DNA of 15,097 nt from Gemmatimonadota bacterium (GTDB lineage: Bacteria > Gemmatimonadota > Gemmatimonadetes > Gemmatimonadales > GWC2-71-9), in assembly GCA_003220975.1 (NCBI GenBank), contig QHTX01000132.1:1-15097 (forward strand), read 5' to 3'. The position numbers and the translations under genes were made by a program. The notes beneath the pieces are model-generated. The model was not told the DNA's origin, searched no databases, and saw only the letters and a list, made by a program, of their open reading frames with translations. Shown here piece after piece: positions 11,957 to 15,097 of the stretch; positions within the stretch are counted from its first letter, which is position 1, and every line of letters begins with the position of its first letter.

Positions 11957-14890
11957 TCAGTAGCTCACGTTGACGGTCATGACCCACTGGGCGAGCTGCG
12001 GCAAATCGGCCTGCTCCCAGGCGCTGAAGTTGCCGCCGCGACTCCCGCCGAGGAACATCGCCTCGGGCTCGAGGCCGGGATAGCGCGTCCACGTGTAGAG
12101 GTTCCTGCCGGCGAGCGACACCAAGGCTCGGCTCGCTCCGATGGCCTGCGCCCAGACCTCGGGCAGCGTATAGGACACCGACACCTCGCGCAGCTTGAGA
12201 AAGCTCGCGTCGTTGATGTAGAAGTCCGGGATGCCGGCCTGAATCTCCGCGACGCGTATGGGGTCGGATCGGAAGGGGGCGAAGTCTTCCGGGCAACGGA
12301 TGAACAGCGTGCACCGGATGCGGGTGTTGCCGTCGAGCTTCTTGTAGCCGGTCTTGAAATCCAGCAGCCCGCCGAGGCGCAACCGGTTTCCCAGCGTGAT
12401 CGTGGTGATGAACGCTCCTTCGACGTTCGGGATGGTGCGGCCGAGGTAGACGTTGGGGGCGCTGCTGCAGGCAACCGCGCCGCCGTTGCCGTCGTCGCAC
12501 ATCACGTTTGTGGCGTTGCGATTGGCGTCGAACTGCGCACTCACCACCCGCCTCGCGAACCACGAGCCGACGGGGAAGCCCACGCGATGTTCCAGGAAGG
12601 TGCCGGCGGACACCGACGAGAACCCGGGGAGGAGGCCCAGGATCTTGTTGTTGTTCGTGGCCAGGTTGAAGGCGAGGTCCACGCTCGCGGGACCGCGGCT
12701 GTACGGCCGTGCGCGCACGAGCAGCTCGATCCCCTGGTTCAGGACCGCCCCGGCGTTGATGTACTGCTGACCCGAAAACCCGATCGACGGCGCGATCTGG
12801 CGCAGCAGAATCTCATCCGTCGTCCTCTTGCGGTAATACGTGAACTCGAGTCCCAGCCGGTCGTTCCAGAAGCCCGCGTCGAAGCCGAGCTCGATCTCCT
12901 TGCCCCGCTCCGGCCCCAGATCCGGGTTTCCGATGTTCTGCGGCGTGACCGCGGGCAGGTCGCCCGGACCGGTCGCGGTGGTGTAGGTGGGCACCGCCGC
13001 GTTGTACGGTGGGGCCCGACCCGACTCTCCGTATGCCGCCCGCAGCCTCACCTGATTGAAGAACGGGGACTTCCAGAACGGCTCCTCGCTGATCACCCAG
13101 CTCGCACTCGCCTTGGGGTAGTACACGCGGTTGAAGTTGGCGCCGAAGGTGCTCTGGTCGTCGGAGCGGAGGCCGGCGGTGAGAAACAGGCGATCGCGCC
13201 AGGCCACCTGCTCCTGGCCGTAGAAGCCGAGGCTCTTCGTCTCGCGCGTCCCGGTCGTGGCGCCGAGCGCCGACAGACCGGGCGCGGGGAAAAACAAGCC
13301 GTCGGCAAACACGGTGTCGTCCACCGCGTGATAGAACTGGGCGCCGAGGGACGTGCTCGAGCGCACGCTCGGCGTCAGGTCGAACGTGCCAACGGCGGCG
13401 TAGTCGAGTGTCGTATAGTCGGCGGCGTGGTTCAGGATCGACACGAACCCCAGCGCGTCCGAACCGAAGAAGATCTGCAGGGAATCGATGCGCGGCTGGT
13501 ACAGCGAGTTCTCCTCGCGGGTCCGGTCGACCCCGAAGGTGAGTCGGTGCGTGAACCACTTCACGGGGTGATGCTGGAGCTGGATGCTGCCGGTGAACCG
13601 GTCCAACCCTTGGCCGAAGTGGTACTCCTCGTCGTACGCCCACGGCAGCCCGCTGTGAAAGCCCAGGCGGAACGTGCCGAGATTCTGTGGGTTCATGTAG
13701 AACGTGGTGAACATCCGGCCGCCGCACCCCGCCTCGCAGCTCACGTGCGTCGGACCGGAAACGTAGCCGACGTTCGCCGAGAGGGTGACCCGGTCGCTCG
13801 GCGTGATCACGAGGTTGGCGCGGCCGCTGGTGTGGCGGTAGTCGTTGGTCGGTTCCGCTCCGCCCTGGAGCTCCGTCCCCCCCGCCACGTAGTACCGCAC
13901 AACGCTCGAGCCGCCGCTCACGCTCGCCTGGTAATCGGCGACGTGTCCGGTGCGGAAGATGTCACCGACCTGCGATTCGAGGTCCCGCAGGTTGATCGAA
14001 ACGAGGTTCCCCGTCCCATTGAGCTGGTAGTTGGTGGGGAAGCGCCCTTCGGGGTTGCTGAAGTAGTTCACGCCCTGGCGCAGCGTGAAGTCCCACCGCG
14101 CCGGGCCCGGGGTGCCCCGCTTGGTGATGACCTGGATGACGCCGTTCGACGCCTCGGTGCCGTACAAGGTCGTCGCGGCCGGGCCCTTCACGATCTCGAC
14201 GCTCTCGATGTCGTCGGGATTGAAGTCGTTGAAGCGTGAGATCGAGCTCGACCCGAACGCTTGGTTCGTCGGCCCCGTGGCGAAGTCGGCATCCACGCGC
14301 ACGCCGTCCACGTAGAGCAGGGGCTGGTTGCCGATCGAGAAGCTCGAGGCCCCGCGGATGCGGATGCGCGAACCGGAGCCGACGGCGCCGGTCGCGGGCT
14401 GGATGAGCACCCCGGCAGCCCGGCCGTTCAACAGGCTTTGCACGTCGTTGATGGGGGCGGTCTGGGTCACGCTCGCCGCGTCGATCCGTGAGACCGCGAT
14501 GCCGAGCTCGCGCCGCGCCGTGGCCGTGGGCGTCCCCGTCACGACCACCTGCGACAGCTCGAGCACCTTTTCCTCGAGCGCGATCCGCACATTCTCGTTG
14601 CCCACGCGGATCGTGTCCTCGGCGGCGCGGAAGCCGATCCGCCGCGCCTGCAGGACGACCATGGTGCCGGGCACGTCGCTGAAGCGGAACCGCCCGCTCG
14701 CGTCAGTGAGGGCGCGCAGGGTCGTGCCGGCGACGGTGACCTGCACGTCGGCGACCGGCGCGCCCGAGGCCCGGCTCGTGACCGTGCCCGCCACGGGGCC
14801 AAGCTGTCCCGAGAGCACTGCGGGCAGGAGCGAGATGCCGGACGACACCAACCACCGGGCGGCGAGAGCCCGGGACGGAGAGAAACGCAT
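11957..14890 (-). CDS. SusC/RagA-family TonB-dependent outer-membrane receptor
   Basis: A 977-residue transporter. A signal peptide (about 1-28) is followed by a carboxypeptidase-regulatory-like domain (about 33-105; GTVTSRASGAPVADVQVTV). Next comes the VVVTGTP motif at 115-121 and the plug domain with SLLNGRAAGV, GSRIRIRGASS, LLYVDGVRV, DIESVEIVKGPAA and YGTEASNGVI. The remainder is a beta-barrel ending in the aromatic NVSY. This is the usual SusC order, with TonB-powered import through a 22-strand barrel. Several loops carry paired cysteines (for example SCEAGCGG and MCDDGNGGAVACS). ATG 14890 is preceded by GGAG, and susD follows ten bases after the stop. A thiC gene lies 81 bases upstream on the same strand. 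The transported substrate cannot be told from the sequence. Confidence 0.95.
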   Translation of the reverse strand: MRFSPSRALAARWLVSSGISLLPAVLSGQLGPVAGTVTSRASGAPVADVQVTVAGTTLRALTDASGRFRFSDVPGTMVVLQARRIGFRAAEDTIRVGNENVRIALEEKVLELSQVVVTGTPTATARRELGIAVSRIDAASVTQTAPINDVQSLLNGRAAGVLIQPATGAVGSGSRIRIRGASSFSIGNQPLLYVDGVRVDADFATGPTNQAFGSSSISRFNDFNPDDIESVEIVKGPAATTLYGTEASNGVIQVITKRGTPGPARWDFTLRQGVNYFSNPEGRFPTNYQLNGTGNLVSINLRDLESQVGDIFRTGHVADYQASVSGGSSVVRYYVAGGTELQGGAEPTNDYRHTSGRANLVITPSDRVTLSANVGYVSGPTHVSCEAGCGGRMFTTFYMNPQNLGTFRLGFHSGLPWAYDEEYHFGQGLDRFTGSIQLQHHPVKWFTHRLTFGVDRTREENSLYQPRIDSLQIFFGSDALGFVSILNHAADYTTLDYAAVGTFDLTPSVRSSTSLGAQFYHAVDDTVFADGLFFPAPGLSALGATTGTRETKSLGFYGQEQVAWRDRLFLTAGLRSDDQSTFGANFNRVYYPKASASWVISEEPFWKSPFFNQVRLRAAYGESGRAPPYNAAVPTYTTATGPGDLPAVTPQNIGNPDLGPERGKEIELGFDAGFWNDRLGLEFTYYRKRTTDEILLRQIAPSIGFSGQQYINAGAVLNQGIELLVRARPYSRGPASVDLAFNLATNNNKILGLLPGFSSVSAGTFLEHRVGFPVGSWFARRVVSAQFDANRNATNVMCDDGNGGAVACSSAPNVYLGRTIPNVEGAFITTITLGNRLRLGGLLDFKTGYKKLDGNTRIRCTLFIRCPEDFAPFRSDPIRVAEIQAGIPDFYINDASFLKLREVSVSYTLPEVWAQAIGASRALVSLAGRNLYTWTRYPGLEPEAMFLGGSRGGNFSAWEQADLPQLAQWVMTVNVSY

Positions 14891-14920
14891 TCCGCGCTCC
14901 GGACGAAGAGGAGGGAGCCT

Positions 14921-14948
14921 ATACTACCGGCGCGCGGAGGGGTCGCAA
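14921..14948 (-). promoter_or_regulatory. Possible sigma70-like promoter for susCD
   Basis: On the minus strand, TTGCGA (complement of 14943-14948, four of six bases) and TAGTAT (complement of 14921-14926) are 16 bases apart in the 81-base thiC-susC gap. They lie about 30 bases before the susC start. The match is moderate. No Bacteroidota-type -7 motif or TPP riboswitch was seen in this gap. Confidence 0.35.
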
Positions 14949-14971
14949 GAGGGTGCCGGAAGCGGCGAACG

Positions 14972-15097
14972 TCAGTCCGCCGCCGCGGCCTGCCGCTCCC
15001 CCTCGAGCTTCCGCGTGATCTCCCGCGTGATGTGCATCGAGCAGAACCTCGGTCCGCACATCGCGCAGAACTCGGCGCTCTTGAAGTACTCGGCGGG
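14972..15097 (-). CDS. thiC: Phosphomethylpyrimidine synthase ThiC (C-terminal end, partial)
   Basis: Only the last 41 residues and the stop codon are in the window. The piece contains the radical-SAM-like CX2CX4C motif of ThiC in SAEFCAMCGPRFCSMHI, where the three cysteines bind the 4Fe-4S cluster, followed by a short charged tail. ThiC converts aminoimidazole ribotide to HMP phosphate in thiamine synthesis, using S-adenosylmethionine. The motif and its position at the extreme C-terminus are diagnostic. The 5' end lies to the right of the window. The gene is 81 bases upstream of susC on the same strand; no clear terminator was seen between them. Confidence 0.93.
   Translation of the reverse strand, partial: PAEYFKSAEFCAMCGPRFCSMHITREITRKLEGERQAAAAD

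Noticed and set aside
11663..14239. Long plus-strand open frame opposite susC and susD
   Set aside because: The minus strand shows full SusC and SusD motifs. The plus frame has low-complexity composition, crosses both genes and has no recognisable domain.
14891..14971. Possible TPP riboswitch or terminator between thiC and susC
   Set aside because: The gap lacks the conserved TPP-riboswitch core (CTGAGA) and a hairpin followed by a T run.

Overview
This 15.1 kb window is high-GC bacterial DNA with very compact gene packing. The SusC/RagA receptor plus SusD lipoprotein pair, together with the high GC content and the style of the SusC protein (paired-cysteine extracellular loops, a carboxypeptidase-regulatory domain at the N-terminus), suggest a Gemmatimonadota-type organism. 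That placement is an inference from gene content, and another high-GC diderm phylum is possible. No rRNA, tRNA, CRISPR array, transposase or integrase was seen.

Layout from left to right. (1) A plus-strand run at 1-1816: the 3' part of a serine hydrolase of the beta-lactamase/PBP type, a DCC-family (DUF393) thiol protein overlapping it, and a MIP18/DUF59 Fe-S assembly-type protein. (2) A minus-strand pair at 1813-3128: a 56-residue protein of unknown function translationally coupled (GTGA) to an RNase D-like exonuclease. (3) A plus-strand run at 3156-5889: a PLP-dependent D-cysteine desulfhydrase/ACC deaminase-like enzyme, a fused hotdog thioesterase plus alpha/beta hydrolase, and a protein of unknown function. 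(4) A minus-strand seven-iron ferredoxin at 5886-6158 with a good promoter, an inverted repeat in the promoter spacer and a terminator-like hairpin in the leader. (5) A plus-strand GT-C-type membrane glycosyltransferase at 6253-8280. (6) A minus-strand pair at 8296-10080: a four-cysteine zinc-ribbon membrane protein followed by a zinc-ribbon M50 (site-2-protease-type) metalloprotease. (7) A short TetR-type regulator at 10265-10672, divergent from that pair. The gap between them holds three copies of a 13-bp box and a long G tract. (8) A minus-strand series at 10669-15097: the 3' end of thiC, then susC and susD.

Functionally the window mixes housekeeping genes (ThiC, RNase D, Fe-S assembly factor, ferredoxin) with envelope genes (GT-C transferase, M50 protease, SusCD importer, serine hydrolase). 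The most regulated-looking piece is the TetR/zinc-ribbon/M50 locus, with repeated boxes in the shared control region. Three of the four convergent gene junctions overlap by exactly four bases (CTAG or TTAG), so each pair shares its stop codons. The least described items are the thioesterase-hydrolase fusion, the zinc-ribbon membrane pair under a possible TetR operator, and the ferredoxin leader. No clearly new multi-gene defence or metabolic system could be demonstrated.
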